A stretch of DNA of 38,044 nt. Source: Thioclava dalianensis (lineage in GTDB: Bacteria > Pseudomonadota > Alphaproteobacteria > Rhodobacterales > Rhodobacteraceae). Shown here piece by piece: positions 1 to 8,746 of this stretch (its first letter is position 1; each line of letters begins with the position of its first letter). The DNA lies in assembly GCF_000715505.1 (NCBI RefSeq), contig NZ_JHEH01000027.1, positions 1 through 38,044 of the forward strand. Reading direction: 5' to 3'. The notes under the pieces are model-generated. The model was not told where the DNA came from and ran no database searches. It was given only the letters and a program-made list of their open reading frames with translations. Position numbers and translations under genes: made by a program.

Positions 1-497
1 AAGGCCGCAGGCTGCCACGGCTCGGGCGCAAGCCCGGGCAGGCTTTGCAACAGGCTTTGCGCATCGGTGAACTCGGCGGCCTGCGCGGGCGGATCGCTCA
101 GCGAGATCAGCGCCACCCGCCGCCCCGATTGCTCCGCCGCATTCAGCGCGCGCTCCATCCGCGTGATCTGACGCGGCCAATTGCGGGCCGAGGCCCAGCT
201 TGCATCCGTCACGATCAAAAGCGGCCCGGTTCCGGTCTGCGCCTGTTGCGGGTTCAGCACCGGACCGGCAAAGCCGATGATCGCGGCGGCCAGCGCCAGC
301 AGGCGCAGCAGCAAAAGCCACCACGGCGTGCGCGCGGCCTCGACCTCGGCATCTTTCAACCCCAGCAGCAGCGCCACGCCCGGAAAGCGCCGCCGGATCG
401 GGGCGGGCGGCACGGCGCGCAGCAGCAGCCACAAAAGCGGCAGCGCCAGCAGCCCCAGCAAAAGCCAAGGCGCGGTGAAGCCAATCGGACCGATCAT
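1..497 (-). CDS. BatA/DUF4159-type membrane protein, N-terminal part (cut by window edge)
   Basis: About 165 N-terminal residues are visible; the gene runs off the left edge. The protein begins MIGPIGFTAPW and has two hydrophobic segments (roughly residues 8-26 and 55-76) with an Arg-rich link, the double-transmembrane start of BatA-like proteins that usually carry a DUF4159 domain further on. A von Willebrand A-like start follows (LLIVTDASWASA). The chosen ATG overlaps the DUF58 stop as ATGA; another ATG lies two codons upstream (503). It is the last visible gene of the MoxR-DUF58 cluster. In this family the proteins are thought to act with a MoxR chaperone ATPase at the membrane; the precise substrate is not known. 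The family call is fairly safe; the missing C-terminus prevents confirming DUF4159. Confidence 0.8.
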   Translation of the reverse strand, partial: MIGPIGFTAPWLLLGLLALPLLWLLLRAVPPAPIRRRFPGVALLLGLKDAEVEAARTPWWLLLLRLLALAAAIIGFAGPVLNPQQAQTGTGPLLIVTDASWASARNWPRQITRMERALNAAEQSGRRVALISLSDPPAQAAEFTDAQSLLQSLPGLAPEPWQPAA

Positions 498-1417
498 GCC
501 CATGCAGCCCCCCGCCCCAATGCGGAATAGAGCCACAACAAGGCGACCTGCGCAGGATCGCCGGTGTGATGGGTCGAGAATTGCCAGCCCGCGCCCTGCG
601 CCAGCCGCGAAAGCTGATCGCGCCGCGCCGCCAGACGCTCCAGATAGCGCGTGCGCAGATCGCCCGCCTTGCGGGTCTCGTGGATCAGTTTGCCCGACAT
701 CGACTGGAAGATCGTGCGCCCGTCATAGGGAAAGGCCTCTTCGTCAGGATCGAGCACCTGCACCATCACGCCGCTCACGCCGCGATCGGCAAGCTGGCCC
801 AAGGCCCGCTCCACCTGTTCCAGATCGCCCAGAAAATCCGACAGGAAGACCGCGCGCGATTGCGCCGAGACGCCCGCCACCTCGGGGGTGCCGTAATCGC
901 CGCGCGTGGCCTCGTTTTGCGACAGCAACGCGGCGAGGCTCATCAACTGCGCCCGGCCCGGACGCGGCGGAGCGTCTTGGCCCGTCAGCCCGACCCGCTC
1001 GCCGCCCCGGATCATCAGCACGGCCAGCGCGAGTGCCAGCACCCGGGCGCGCTCGGATTTCGACACCCGCGCATGACGCCCGCTCTCGGCCCCGGTGAAC
1101 TGCATCGAGGCCGCGTCATCGACCCAAAGATGCACCGATTGCGCCAATTGCCACTCGCGGTCACGCACATATTGCGTGTCCGACCGGGCCGAGCGGCGCC
1201 AATCGACGAAACGCGCCTCATCGCCTGCATGGGCGGGACGGTATTGCCAGAATTCCTCGCCCGTGCCGGGCCGTTTTCGGCCATGCGTCCCCATCTGGAC
1301 GGTCGCTGCCAATTGCTCGGCTGCGACCAGCAAGGCCGGAAGCGCCGCGGCTGCCCCCTCGGCCTCGCGGCGCAGTCCAAGAGCCTGCGCGAACCTATCG
1401 GGGGCAGGCGTGTTCAA
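494..1417 (-). CDS. DUF58 domain-containing protein
   Basis: 307 residues. The DUF58 signature is clear around residues 57-80 (QYRPAHAGDEARFVDWRRSA), followed by a von Willebrand A-like fold whose metal-site segment is degenerate (VDDAASM rather than DxSxS). The ATG overlaps the stop of the upstream MoxR gene by four bases (ATGA), and the stop overlaps the next gene in the same way, so the three genes are translationally coupled. DUF58 proteins almost always sit beside MoxR ATPases and are presumed clients or partners of that chaperone; the biochemical role is unknown. No signal peptide is visible, so it is probably cytoplasmic or membrane-associated. Confidence 0.9.
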   Translation of the reverse strand: MNTPAPDRFAQALGLRREAEGAAAALPALLVAAEQLAATVQMGTHGRKRPGTGEEFWQYRPAHAGDEARFVDWRRSARSDTQYVRDREWQLAQSVHLWVDDAASMQFTGAESGRHARVSKSERARVLALALAVLMIRGGERVGLTGQDAPPRPGRAQLMSLAALLSQNEATRGDYGTPEVAGVSAQSRAVFLSDFLGDLEQVERALGQLADRGVSGVMVQVLDPDEEAFPYDGRTIFQSMSGKLIHETRKAGDLRTRYLERLAARRDQLSRLAQGAGWQFSTHHTGDPAQVALLWLYSALGRGAAWA

Positions 1418-2445
1418 GCGGCGGCCCCTTTCGCCCCGGATTTGCGGGTCCCGGTCTCGGTCACCTCGGCCAGCACAGCCGCGATCAGCGCATCGAGCGT
1501 CTCGCCCCGTGCCCGCGCCGCAAAGCTCAGCGCCATGCGGTGGACCAGCACCGGGCGCGCCATGGCCTGCACATCCTCAAGGGTCGGCGCCAGCCGCCCG
1601 TTGATCAACGCCCGAGCCCGCACTGTGAGCATCAGCGCCTGCGCCGCACGCGGCCCCGGTCCCCAAGCCAGCGCATCGCGCGCAAGCGCAGAGGCTTCGG
1701 GCTCATTGGGACGGCACGCCCGCACGAGATCGAGGATCGCGTCGACGACTTTCTCACCCACTGGCATCTGACGCACGATGCCCTGCGCCTCGATCAGCTC
1801 GGCGGGGGTGAAGACCGCATGCGCGGTCTCGGCCAGCATGCCCGTGGTGGCCAGAAGGATGGATTTCTCGGTGTCACGGTCGGGATATTCGACATCGACC
1901 TGCACGAGGAACCGGTCAAGCTGCGCTTCGGGCAGCGGATAAGTGCCCTCCTGCTCAATCGGGTTTTGCGTGGCCAGCACGTGGAAGGGCGGGCCCAGCG
2001 GACGGTGCTGGCCCGCAATCGTGACCGCGCGCTCCTGCATCGCCTGCAGCAGCGCCGACTGGGTGCGCGGGCTGGCGCGGTTGATCTCATCGGCCATCAG
2101 AAGCTGGCAAAATATCGGCCCTTCGAGAAACCGGAAGGCGCGGCTGCCATCGGGTGCAGTCTCCAGCACCTCCGAGCCCAAAATATCAGCAGGCATAAGA
2201 TCGGGCGTGAACTGGATCCGATTCGAGCCCAGCCCCATCACCGTCGACAATGTCTCGACCAGAAGCGTCTTGCCGAGACCCGGCAAGCCCACCAAAAGCG
2301 CGTGCCCCCCTGACAGCATCGCCGCCAAAACCAGCTCTACCACGCGGTCCTGACCGATGAATCGCTTGTCGATCGAGGCGCGAGCCTGTGCCAGCTTGGC
2401 GCCAAGACGCTCGATATCTTCCATCAGTTTCTCGGGCTCGGCCAT
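1414..2445 (-). CDS. MoxR-family AAA+ ATPase
   Basis: 343 residues, a normal length for MoxR ATPases. Walker A GLPGLGKT is at residues 53-60, Walker B LLMADE ends at D119-E120, and a sensor-like ATQNP follows, all typical of the AAA_3 family. The open frame extends upstream to 2619, but the start at 2445 (MAEPEKLMED) matches the family and is preceded by GGGAGA six to seven bases away. MoxR proteins are chaperone-like ATPases that assemble or activate partner proteins, here presumably the DUF58 and BatA-like products encoded downstream with ATGA overlaps. It is divergently transcribed from the DUF1285 gene with a 72-base spacer, a layout I recall as common in Rhodobacteraceae. Confidence 0.93.
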   Translation of the reverse strand: MAEPEKLMEDIERLGAKLAQARASIDKRFIGQDRVVELVLAAMLSGGHALLVGLPGLGKTLLVETLSTVMGLGSNRIQFTPDLMPADILGSEVLETAPDGSRAFRFLEGPIFCQLLMADEINRASPRTQSALLQAMQERAVTIAGQHRPLGPPFHVLATQNPIEQEGTYPLPEAQLDRFLVQVDVEYPDRDTEKSILLATTGMLAETAHAVFTPAELIEAQGIVRQMPVGEKVVDAILDLVRACRPNEPEASALARDALAWGPGPRAAQALMLTVRARALINGRLAPTLEDVQAMARPVLVHRMALSFAARARGETLDALIAAVLAEVTETGTRKSGAKGAAA

Positions 2446-2517
2446 GACATTCTCCCAAAGGATCCTTATCTCTACAGTCAAACAGATATCCGGGCCCCAA
2501 GAAACGGCAAAACTCGC

Positions 2518-3111
2518 ATGACCCATCACAAAGAGACAGTTTCCGCCAATGCCCCCTCCGCCGACGGGCTGGCCGATGCCGCGCGGCGCGCCGCGCGCAA
2601 GGGGCCGCCGCCGGTGCATCTGTGGGATCCGCCCTTCTGCGGCGATCTCGATATGGAAATCCGCACCGACGGGTCATGGTTCTACCTTGGCACCCCGATC
2701 GGGCGGCCCGCGCTGGTGCGGCTCTTTGCCTCAATCCTGAAGAAGGAAGGCGACGCCTATTTCCTCGTCACGCCCGTCGAAAAAGTCGGCATCCGGGTGC
2801 AGGACGCACCTTTCGTGGCGGTGGATTTCGACGCGCAGGACACGGGCGAGGCGCAGGTGCTGCGCTTTGAGACCAATGTCGGCGATCAGGTCGTGGCCGA
2901 TGCCGATCACGCGATCCGGGTCGAGCGCAGCGCCGATGGCACGCCCCGCCCCTATCTGCATGTGCGCCGCGAGCTCGAGGCGCGGATCGACCGCAAAAGT
3001 TTCTACCGGCTGGTGGATCTGGCGGTCGAACGCCCGCATAAAGGGGAGGACTGGCTTGGCGTTCTCTCATCGGGTCAGTTCTTCCCGATCGCGCCTGTCT
3101 CGGAGCTGTAA
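2518..3111 (+). CDS. DUF1285 domain-containing protein
   Basis: 197 residues, fitting the DUF1285 family (WDPPFCGDLDMEI, the GSWFYLGTPIGR segment and a central LVTPVEKVGIRVQDAPF block). Its function is unknown. No signal peptide or membrane segment is seen, so it is likely cytosolic. The ATG at 2518 has no obvious Shine-Dalgarno sequence; translation may start on a short leader, or the start may be slightly different. The stop TAA is directly followed by the GTG start of the hydroxypyruvate isomerase gene, so the two are probably cotranscribed. The gene is divergent from the MoxR cluster. Confidence 0.88.
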   Translation: MTHHKETVSANAPSADGLADAARRAARKGPPPVHLWDPPFCGDLDMEIRTDGSWFYLGTPIGRPALVRLFASILKKEGDAYFLVTPVEKVGIRVQDAPFVAVDFDAQDTGEAQVLRFETNVGDQVVADADHAIRVERSADGTPRPYLHVRRELEARIDRKSFYRLVDLAVERPHKGEDWLGVLSSGQFFPIAPVSEL

Positions 3112-3870
3112 GTGCCGCATTTCGCCGCCAACCTGACCTTCCTATTCACCGAGTTGCCCTTCATGGACCGCTTTGCCGCGGCAAGCGCCGCCGGGTTCGA
3201 CACGGTCGAGGTGTTGTTTCCCTACGAGTTCTCGGCGCAAGAGATGCGCCATCAGTTGATCCGTCACGGGCTGAGCCTCGCGCTGATGAATATCCCGCCG
3301 CCGAACTGGACGGGCGGCAATCGCGGCTTTGCCGCCGTGCCCGGCCTCGAAGAGCGGTTCCAGCGCGATTTCGACCGCGCGATGCGTTTTGCCGATCTGC
3401 TGGGGCCGCGCCATATCCATATCATGGCAGGCAAGGCCGAGGGGGCTGCCGCGCGTCAGACCTTCATCGAAAACCTCAAATGGGCCTGCGCGCGCAAACC
3501 CAAGCAATCCTTCACAATCGAGCCGCTCAACAAGATCGACATGCCGGGCTACTTCCTGAATGATTTCGATCTGGCGGGCGAGATCATCGCGGCTGTGGGC
3601 GCGCCCAATCTGGGGCTGCAATTCGACGCCTATCATGCCCATCTTCTCAGCGGCGATCTGCCCGCGCTCTGGGCCAAGCACGGACAGCTCACACGCCATG
3701 TGCAATTTGCCGACGCGCCCGGACGTGGCGCACCGGGCAGCGGCGAGATCGACCTGCCCGCGTTTTTCGCCGCCCTCGACGCGCAGGGATATGCAGGCTA
3801 TGTCAGCGCAGAGTATTCGCCGAACGGCGCCACGCCGGACACGCTCGGCTGGCGCGGCGGCGCAAGTTAA
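3112..3870 (+). CDS. hyi: Hydroxypyruvate isomerase (TIM-barrel sugar isomerase)
   Basis: 252 residues, close to the usual length (about 258). It is predicted to interconvert hydroxypyruvate and tartronate semialdehyde in glyoxylate metabolism. The TIM-barrel metal and catalytic residues of the Hyi family can be matched: E137 (FTIEPLN), D172 (LQFDAYHAH), Q198 (HVQFADAPGR) and E234 (VSAEYSP). The start is a GTG placed immediately after the TAA of the DUF1285 gene, so translation probably depends on termination upstream; no ATG fits the N-terminal PHFAANLTFLFTE segment. No glyoxylate carboligase or tartronate semialdehyde reductase gene is near. A related 2-oxo-tetronate isomerase (OtnI) is a possible alternative within the same superfamily. 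Confidence 0.85.
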   Translation: MPHFAANLTFLFTELPFMDRFAAASAAGFDTVEVLFPYEFSAQEMRHQLIRHGLSLALMNIPPPNWTGGNRGFAAVPGLEERFQRDFDRAMRFADLLGPRHIHIMAGKAEGAAARQTFIENLKWACARKPKQSFTIEPLNKIDMPGYFLNDFDLAGEIIAAVGAPNLGLQFDAYHAHLLSGDLPALWAKHGQLTRHVQFADAPGRGAPGSGEIDLPAFFAALDAQGYAGYVSAEYSPNGATPDTLGWRGGAS

Positions 3871-3881
3871 AGGGGGCGGGT

Positions 3882-4688
3882 ATGCTCAAACAAGTTATCT
3901 GCATCAATTGGGGCACGAAATATGGCCCCCCTTTCATCAATCGCCTCTATGCGATGGTTGCGCGCAACATCACGCCGCCCTTCACTTTCACCTGCTTCAC
4001 CGACAACGACACGGGCGTGCATCCCGATATCGACTGCCAGCCGCTGCCCGAGATGCCGATCGAGATTCCGAAAACACGGCGTGGCAAATGGCCCAAATCG
4101 CGGCTCTGGGGGCCAAAGCTAGGCACGCTGACGGGCAATGTCCTGTTTCTCGACCTTGATGTCGTCGTGACCGGCTCACTCGACGATCTGTTCACCTATG
4201 GCGATCCCGATCAGGTCATCTTGTCGCATAACGCCGCCAAACCGTTTGAACGCATTGGACAAACCTCGATCTTCCGCTTCCCGGTCGGCAAGCTGGTACC
4301 GCTTCAGAAGGCCTTTTGCGCCGATCCGATCGGAATTTCAGAGAAATATGTTTTCGAACAGCGCTTCGTCACCCAGATGGCTCCGGGCGGAATCGATCTG
4401 TTCCCGCGCCGCTGGATCCGGCATTTCCGCTATCAATGCCTGCCGGTCTTCCCGTTCAATCTGATCCGCGAGGCAAGCCCCGGGCGCGATGCCCGCGTGG
4501 TGATCTTCCCGGGCGGCGTGCATCCGCAAGTGGCCATCGATGGCGGATGGGTGGGGCGCGAAGGCTGGAGCGTCGGCGAGCATCTGCGTGGCGTCTCCAA
4601 ACGCGATCCCTCAGAGGGCTCGGCCTGGCGCTACCTGCGCCATTACACCAAGCCCACGCCCTGGGTCGAACAGGCCTGGCGCGAGTGA
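3882..4688 (+). CDS. Small glycosyltransferase-like protein with DxD motif
   Basis: 268 residues. The N-terminus VICINWGTKYG and the segment NVLFLDLDVVVTGSL (DxD at D91/D93) resemble nucleotide-sugar-dependent glycosyltransferases of the GT-A fold, similar to GT8 or capsule-modifying enzymes. A C-terminal stretch PGGVHPQVAIDGGWVGREG probably forms part of the acceptor site. No membrane helices or signal peptide are visible, so it likely acts at the cytosolic face. A strong ribosome site (AGGGGGCGGGT) precedes the ATG, 11 bases after the isomerase stop, so it may be the third gene of that operon. Donor and acceptor cannot be read from the sequence. Confidence 0.75.
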   Translation: MLKQVICINWGTKYGPPFINRLYAMVARNITPPFTFTCFTDNDTGVHPDIDCQPLPEMPIEIPKTRRGKWPKSRLWGPKLGTLTGNVLFLDLDVVVTGSLDDLFTYGDPDQVILSHNAAKPFERIGQTSIFRFPVGKLVPLQKAFCADPIGISEKYVFEQRFVTQMAPGGIDLFPRRWIRHFRYQCLPVFPFNLIREASPGRDARVVIFPGGVHPQVAIDGGWVGREGWSVGEHLRGVSKRDPSEGSAWRYLRHYTKPTPWVEQAWRE

Positions 4689-4714
4689 ACGAAGCGGCCG
4701 CCTGAGCGGGTAGC

Positions 4715-5626
4715 TCAATCGGCATGAGCCGGCGGATCGGCGCAGCCCAACTGCGCTGTTTCTGGCTCCAGCGTCGCGTGATGAATGTCAAAGCGCGCAG
4801 CCAGCATCGCCTTGGCCCGCGCGATAACCGGCGCGTAGGGCGCATCCGCCGCCAGCACCAGATGCGCCTCGACCGAGACCCGGCGCTCGTCGATCTGCCA
4901 CAGATGCACGTGATGGACGCCCTTCACCCCCGCGATCTCGGACAGCGCCGCGCGAACTTCGGTGCTGTCAGCTTCAGGTGGGGCGCCCAGCATCAAAATG
5001 CGCAGAACCGGCTTCATATCGCCCCAGACATGCCAAAGGATGAAGGCCGAAATCCCGATCGTGAGCAGCGGATCGATCAGCCGCCAGTCATAGAGCAAGA
5101 TCACCGCGCCGCCGACAATCACCGCCACCGAGGCGCCCGCATCCGCGAGATTGTGCAAGAAGGCCGCGCGGATATTGAGACTGTGCTTGGAGAGCGCATA
5201 GGTCAACGCCGCCGTGCCGAGATCGACAATCAGCGCCAGACCAGCCAGCCAAACCACGATCCAGCCATCCACCTGCGGCGGATCGATCATCCGCCCCAAG
5301 GCCTCGACAACCAGCCAGATCGAAATCAGGATCAGCGCGATATAATTGACAAAGGCCGCGACGATTTCGGCGCGCGCCCAGCCAAAGCTCATCGCCGCAT
5401 CGGCCCCGCGCCGCGCCAGCCTGCGTGCGCCGAAGGCCAGCACCAGCGCCGCCGCATCCGAGAAATTATGCACTCCATCAGCCACCAGCGCGACCGATCC
5501 TGCGATGGCCCCGCCGCCAATCTGCGCGACGGTCAGGAGCACATTCACCGCAACGGCGAAGAGAACCTTGGCATCGCCCGCGTTCGGGTCGACATGATGA
5601 TGATGGTGGTGATGATCATGTGGCAC
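4715..5626 (-). CDS. Cation diffusion facilitator (CzcD/ZitB-type zinc exporter)
   Basis: 303 residues with about six transmembrane helices and a cytosolic C-terminal domain. Two HxxxD metal-site motifs, H53-D57 (GVHNFSD) and H158-D162 (LHNLADA), match zinc-type CDF transporters, which exchange cytosolic Zn2+ for protons. The N-terminus is a run of eight histidines broken only by one aspartate (residues 3-11), a likely metal-binding tail. The C-terminal segment GVKGVHHVHLWQID is the typical CDF dimerisation domain. The gene lies downstream of polA, separated by a hairpin-forming repeat pair, so it probably has its own promoter; no metalloregulator gene or obvious operator is next to it. Confidence 0.9.
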   Translation of the reverse strand: MPHDHHHHHHHVDPNAGDAKVLFAVAVNVLLTVAQIGGGAIAGSVALVADGVHNFSDAAALVLAFGARRLARRGADAAMSFGWARAEIVAAFVNYIALILISIWLVVEALGRMIDPPQVDGWIVVWLAGLALIVDLGTAALTYALSKHSLNIRAAFLHNLADAGASVAVIVGGAVILLYDWRLIDPLLTIGISAFILWHVWGDMKPVLRILMLGAPPEADSTEVRAALSEIAGVKGVHHVHLWQIDERRVSVEAHLVLAADAPYAPVIARAKAMLAARFDIHHATLEPETAQLGCADPPAHAD

Positions 5627-5673
5627 CGGGTGCGCCTTCCTTTCCAGTTTAATGCAGGATCAGCCGTCGGACG

Positions 5674-5748
5674 CTCCGCGGGGGATATTTAAGACGAATT
5701 CGAAGCCACACCCTGATTTCGACTTTGCCTTAAATATCCCCGCCGGAG
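5674..5748. repeat. Inverted pair of Rhodobacteraceae-type intergenic repeats
   Basis: Two copies of a GC-rich sequence containing GGGGATATTTAAG lie head to head. The first copy is 5674-5706 on plus; the second is 5709-5748 on minus and reads GCCTCCGGCGGGGATATTT. The 13-base cores at 5681-5693 and 5729-5741 are perfectly complementary and would form a stem with a 35-base loop. A third copy lies at 13299-13331. The pair sits between the 3' end of polA and the CDF gene, where it could stabilise or terminate the polA transcript. Confidence 0.7.
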
Positions 5749-5782
5749 GCATCCACCGTAACCGCAGCGCAGAGAAATGAGA

Positions 5783-8599
5783 TCAATGCGCCTCGGCCCA
5801 GCTTGCGCCCTGCCCGGCATCAACGACCAAAGGCACGGAGAGTTTCATCACCGGCTCCGCCGCCCCTTCCATGACGCTGCGGGCCGCCGCGATCAGTGCC
5901 TCGGCCTTGCCCTGTTCGACCTCGAAGATCAGTTCGTCATGCACCTGCAATAGCATTTTGGCGGGCAGATCCTTGATGGCGGCAGGCATGCGGATCATCG
6001 CACGGCGGATGATATCGGCAGCCGCTCCTTGGATCGGCGCGTTGATCGCGGCGCGTTTGGCAAATCCCGCAGCCGGGCCTTTGGCGGCAATTTCGGGCGT
6101 GTGGATGCGCCGCCCAAAGAGCGTTTCGACATATTTATGTTCTTTGGCGAAGGCCACCGTGTCATCCATATAGGTGCGGATGCCCGGGAAGCGCTCGAAA
6201 TAGCGGTCGATGAAGCCTTGGGCCTCTTTGCGCGGAATGCGCAGGTTGCGGGCCAGACCAAAGCCGGAAATGCCGTAGATCACACCGAAATTGATCGCCT
6301 TGGCCTGCCGACGGATTTCCGAGGTCATCTGATCGAGCGGCACGTCGAACATCTCCGAGGCAGTGGCGGCGTGAATGTCCAGCCCATCGCGGAACGCCGC
6401 TTTCATCTCGGGAAGGTCGGCGACATGCGCCAGAATCCGCAGCTCGATCTGGGAGTAGTCGAGGCTCACAATCGTCATCCCCGGCCCCGCCACGAAGGCC
6501 TCGCGAATGCGCCTGCCCTCTTCGGAGCGCACGGGGATATTTTGCAGGTTCGGATCGGTCGAGGCCAGACGCCCTGTATTGGCCCCCGCGATCGAATAGG
6601 AGGTGTGAACGCGGCCTGTCTCGGGATGCACATGGGTTTGCAGCGCATCCGTATAGGTCGATTTCAACTTGGAGATCTGCCGCCAGTCGAGCACGAGCGA
6701 GGCCAGTTTCGCAGCGCCCGGGTTCACGTCCTCCAGCGTGGCGACGTCTTCGAGCACGTCGGCGCCGGTGCCGTAGGCCCCGGTCTTGCCCTTCTTGCCG
6801 CCTTCGACGCCCATCTGGTCAAACAGGATCTCGCCCAATTGCTTGGGGGAGCCCACGTTGAAAGGCGTTCCCGCCACCTGCGCGATCTCTTCTTCGAGAC
6901 CTGCCATTTTCTGCGCGAAGGCGTTGGACATCCGCGAGAGCACCTGCGCATCGACGCGCACCCCCGCCATCTCCATATCAGCCAGCACCGGGATCAGCGG
7001 GCGCTCTTCGGTCTCATAGATCGTGGTCGCGGCCTCGCGGTGCAGGCGCGGCTTGAAGCGCCGCCAGAGCCGCAGCGTAATATCGGCATCCTCGGCGGCG
7101 TAGCGCGTGGCCTTGTCGATGGCGACTTTGTCGAATGTGACCTGCGATTTGCCCGAACCGATCAGCTCTTTGATCGGGATCGGCTGATGGCCGAGATAGC
7201 GATCCGAGAGCGTATCCATGCCGTGATTGTGCAGGCCCGAGAACATCGCGTAGCTCATCAGCATCGTGTCTTCGATCGGGCCGACGCGGATGCCATGGCG
7301 GGCGAAGATCTTGAAATCGTATTTCATGTTCTGACCGATTTTCAGGATCGCGGGATCCTCAAGCACGGGTTTGAGCAGAGACAGCGCGGTCTTGAGATCC
7401 ATCTGTCCCTCGGCGCGCTCGGCACCGCCAAAGAGATCGCCATCGCCCGTCGTATGGCCCAGCGGCAGATAGGCCGCCTGCCCCGGCTCGATGCACAAGG
7501 ACACGCCCACCAACTCGGCGCGCATCTCGTCCAGCGAGGTGGTCTCGGTATCGACGGCGACCCAGCCGCGCGCCCGCGCCTGATCGAGCCATTGGCGCAA
7601 CATGTCCGCATCGCGGATGCAGACATAGTCATCCGGCGAGGGCGCGGGCTCGTCCGGCTCGGCGAGCGGGGCTGCCTCGGGGGCGGCCAGCTCGGGCGCG
7701 GGCGGCGGCTCTGCGTCGAATTTCTCGGCCACGCGGCGGGTGAGAGTGCGAAACTCCATGGCGTTGAGAAAGCCCAGAAGGGTTTCAACATGAGGCTCGC
7801 GGATCTCAAGATCGTCGAGCGTGAAGCTGAGCGGCGTCTCAGGATCGAGCGTCACGAGCTTTTTCGACAGCCGAATCTGGTCGGCATTGTCGATCAGGGT
7901 CTGGCGGCGTTTGGGCTGCTTGATCTCCTCGGCGCGCGCCAGCAGCGTCTCAAGATCGCCAAACTCGTTGATCAAGAGCGCCGCCGTTTTCACGCCGATC
8001 CCCGGCGCGCCGGGAATGTTGTCGACCGAATCGCCCGCCAGCGCCTGCACATCGATCACCCGGTCGGGGCCCACGCCGAACTTGGCCTCGACCTCTTCGG
8101 GTCCGATCACCTTGTTCTTCATCGCGTCGAACATCTCGACGCCGCCGCCCACCAATTGCATCAGATCCTTGTCCGAGGAGATGATCGTGACACGTCCGCC
8201 CGCCTCGCGGGCCTGCCGCGCCAGCGTTGCGATCATGTCATCGGCCTCATAGCCCTCTTGCTCTTCGCAGGCGATATTGAAGGCGCGCGTGGCCTCGCGG
8301 GTCAGCGGCATCTGCGGGCGCAGATCGGCCGGCATCTCATCGCGATTGGCCTTGTAGAGATCATAGAGATCGTTGCGGAACGTGTGGCTGCCCTTATCGA
8401 AGATCACCGCCGCATGGGTCGGCGCATCCGCCCCTTTGGCATCCTCGATATATTTCCACAGCATGTTGCAGAACCCAGCGACCGCACCGATCGGAAGCCC
8501 GTCGGATTTGCGCGTCAGCGGCGGCAGGGCGTGATAGGCCCTGAAAATGAAGGCCGATCCGTCGATCAGATGCAGGTGACAACCTTTGCCGAATGCCAT
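5783..8599 (-). CDS. polA: DNA polymerase I
   Basis: 938 residues (E. coli 928). Domains in order are a 5'-3' flap exonuclease (about 1-290), a 3'-5' proofreading exonuclease (about 330-520) and the family A polymerase. Proofreading looks intact: the ExoI motif has D350 and E352 (VDTETTSL). Polymerase motif A has D714 (DYSQIELRILAHV), motif B is RRQAKAINFGVIYG, and motif C has D888-E889 (QVHDELIFEV). The frame stays open upstream to 8743, but the true start is the ATG at 8599 (MAFGKGCHLHLIDGSAFIFR), preceded by AAGGAGG at nine to ten bases. The enzyme fills gaps in excision repair and removes Okazaki primers. A small gene is divergently placed 147 bases upstream. Confidence 0.97.
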   Translation of the reverse strand: MAFGKGCHLHLIDGSAFIFRAYHALPPLTRKSDGLPIGAVAGFCNMLWKYIEDAKGADAPTHAAVIFDKGSHTFRNDLYDLYKANRDEMPADLRPQMPLTREATRAFNIACEEQEGYEADDMIATLARQAREAGGRVTIISSDKDLMQLVGGGVEMFDAMKNKVIGPEEVEAKFGVGPDRVIDVQALAGDSVDNIPGAPGIGVKTAALLINEFGDLETLLARAEEIKQPKRRQTLIDNADQIRLSKKLVTLDPETPLSFTLDDLEIREPHVETLLGFLNAMEFRTLTRRVAEKFDAEPPPAPELAAPEAAPLAEPDEPAPSPDDYVCIRDADMLRQWLDQARARGWVAVDTETTSLDEMRAELVGVSLCIEPGQAAYLPLGHTTGDGDLFGGAERAEGQMDLKTALSLLKPVLEDPAILKIGQNMKYDFKIFARHGIRVGPIEDTMLMSYAMFSGLHNHGMDTLSDRYLGHQPIPIKELIGSGKSQVTFDKVAIDKATRYAAEDADITLRLWRRFKPRLHREAATTIYETEERPLIPVLADMEMAGVRVDAQVLSRMSNAFAQKMAGLEEEIAQVAGTPFNVGSPKQLGEILFDQMGVEGGKKGKTGAYGTGADVLEDVATLEDVNPGAAKLASLVLDWRQISKLKSTYTDALQTHVHPETGRVHTSYSIAGANTGRLASTDPNLQNIPVRSEEGRRIREAFVAGPGMTIVSLDYSQIELRILAHVADLPEMKAAFRDGLDIHAATASEMFDVPLDQMTSEIRRQAKAINFGVIYGISGFGLARNLRIPRKEAQGFIDRYFERFPGIRTYMDDTVAFAKEHKYVETLFGRRIHTPEIAAKGPAAGFAKRAAINAPIQGAAADIIRRAMIRMPAAIKDLPAKMLLQVHDELIFEVEQGKAEALIAAARSVMEGAAEPVMKLSVPLVVDAGQGASWAEAH

Positions 8600-8746
8600 T
8601 CCCGAGGCCCTCCTTCGCGCGTGTGGTTTGGTTGTGCCACAGCGCGCCGCGCAGTGCCATCCCTCGATCCCGGCCTCATGCGACGCTTGCGCGCGGCGCG
8701 GCGATACCCCATTTGAGAGCGCAGGTATTCCGAAAAGGATCAAACA

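Noticed and set aside
4706-4730. Sequence resembling the 5' half of a tRNA (GCGGGTAGCTC.. with a D-arm-like AGCTC/GAGC).
   Set aside because: No anticodon stem, T-arm or 3' acceptor follows, and most of it overlaps the coding end of the CDF gene. Probably chance.
6029-8716. 895-aa open frame on plus opposite polA.
   Set aside because: It is the antisense shadow of a high-GC gene; composition is Arg/His/Gln-rich and shows no domain, while polA on the other strand is unmistakable.
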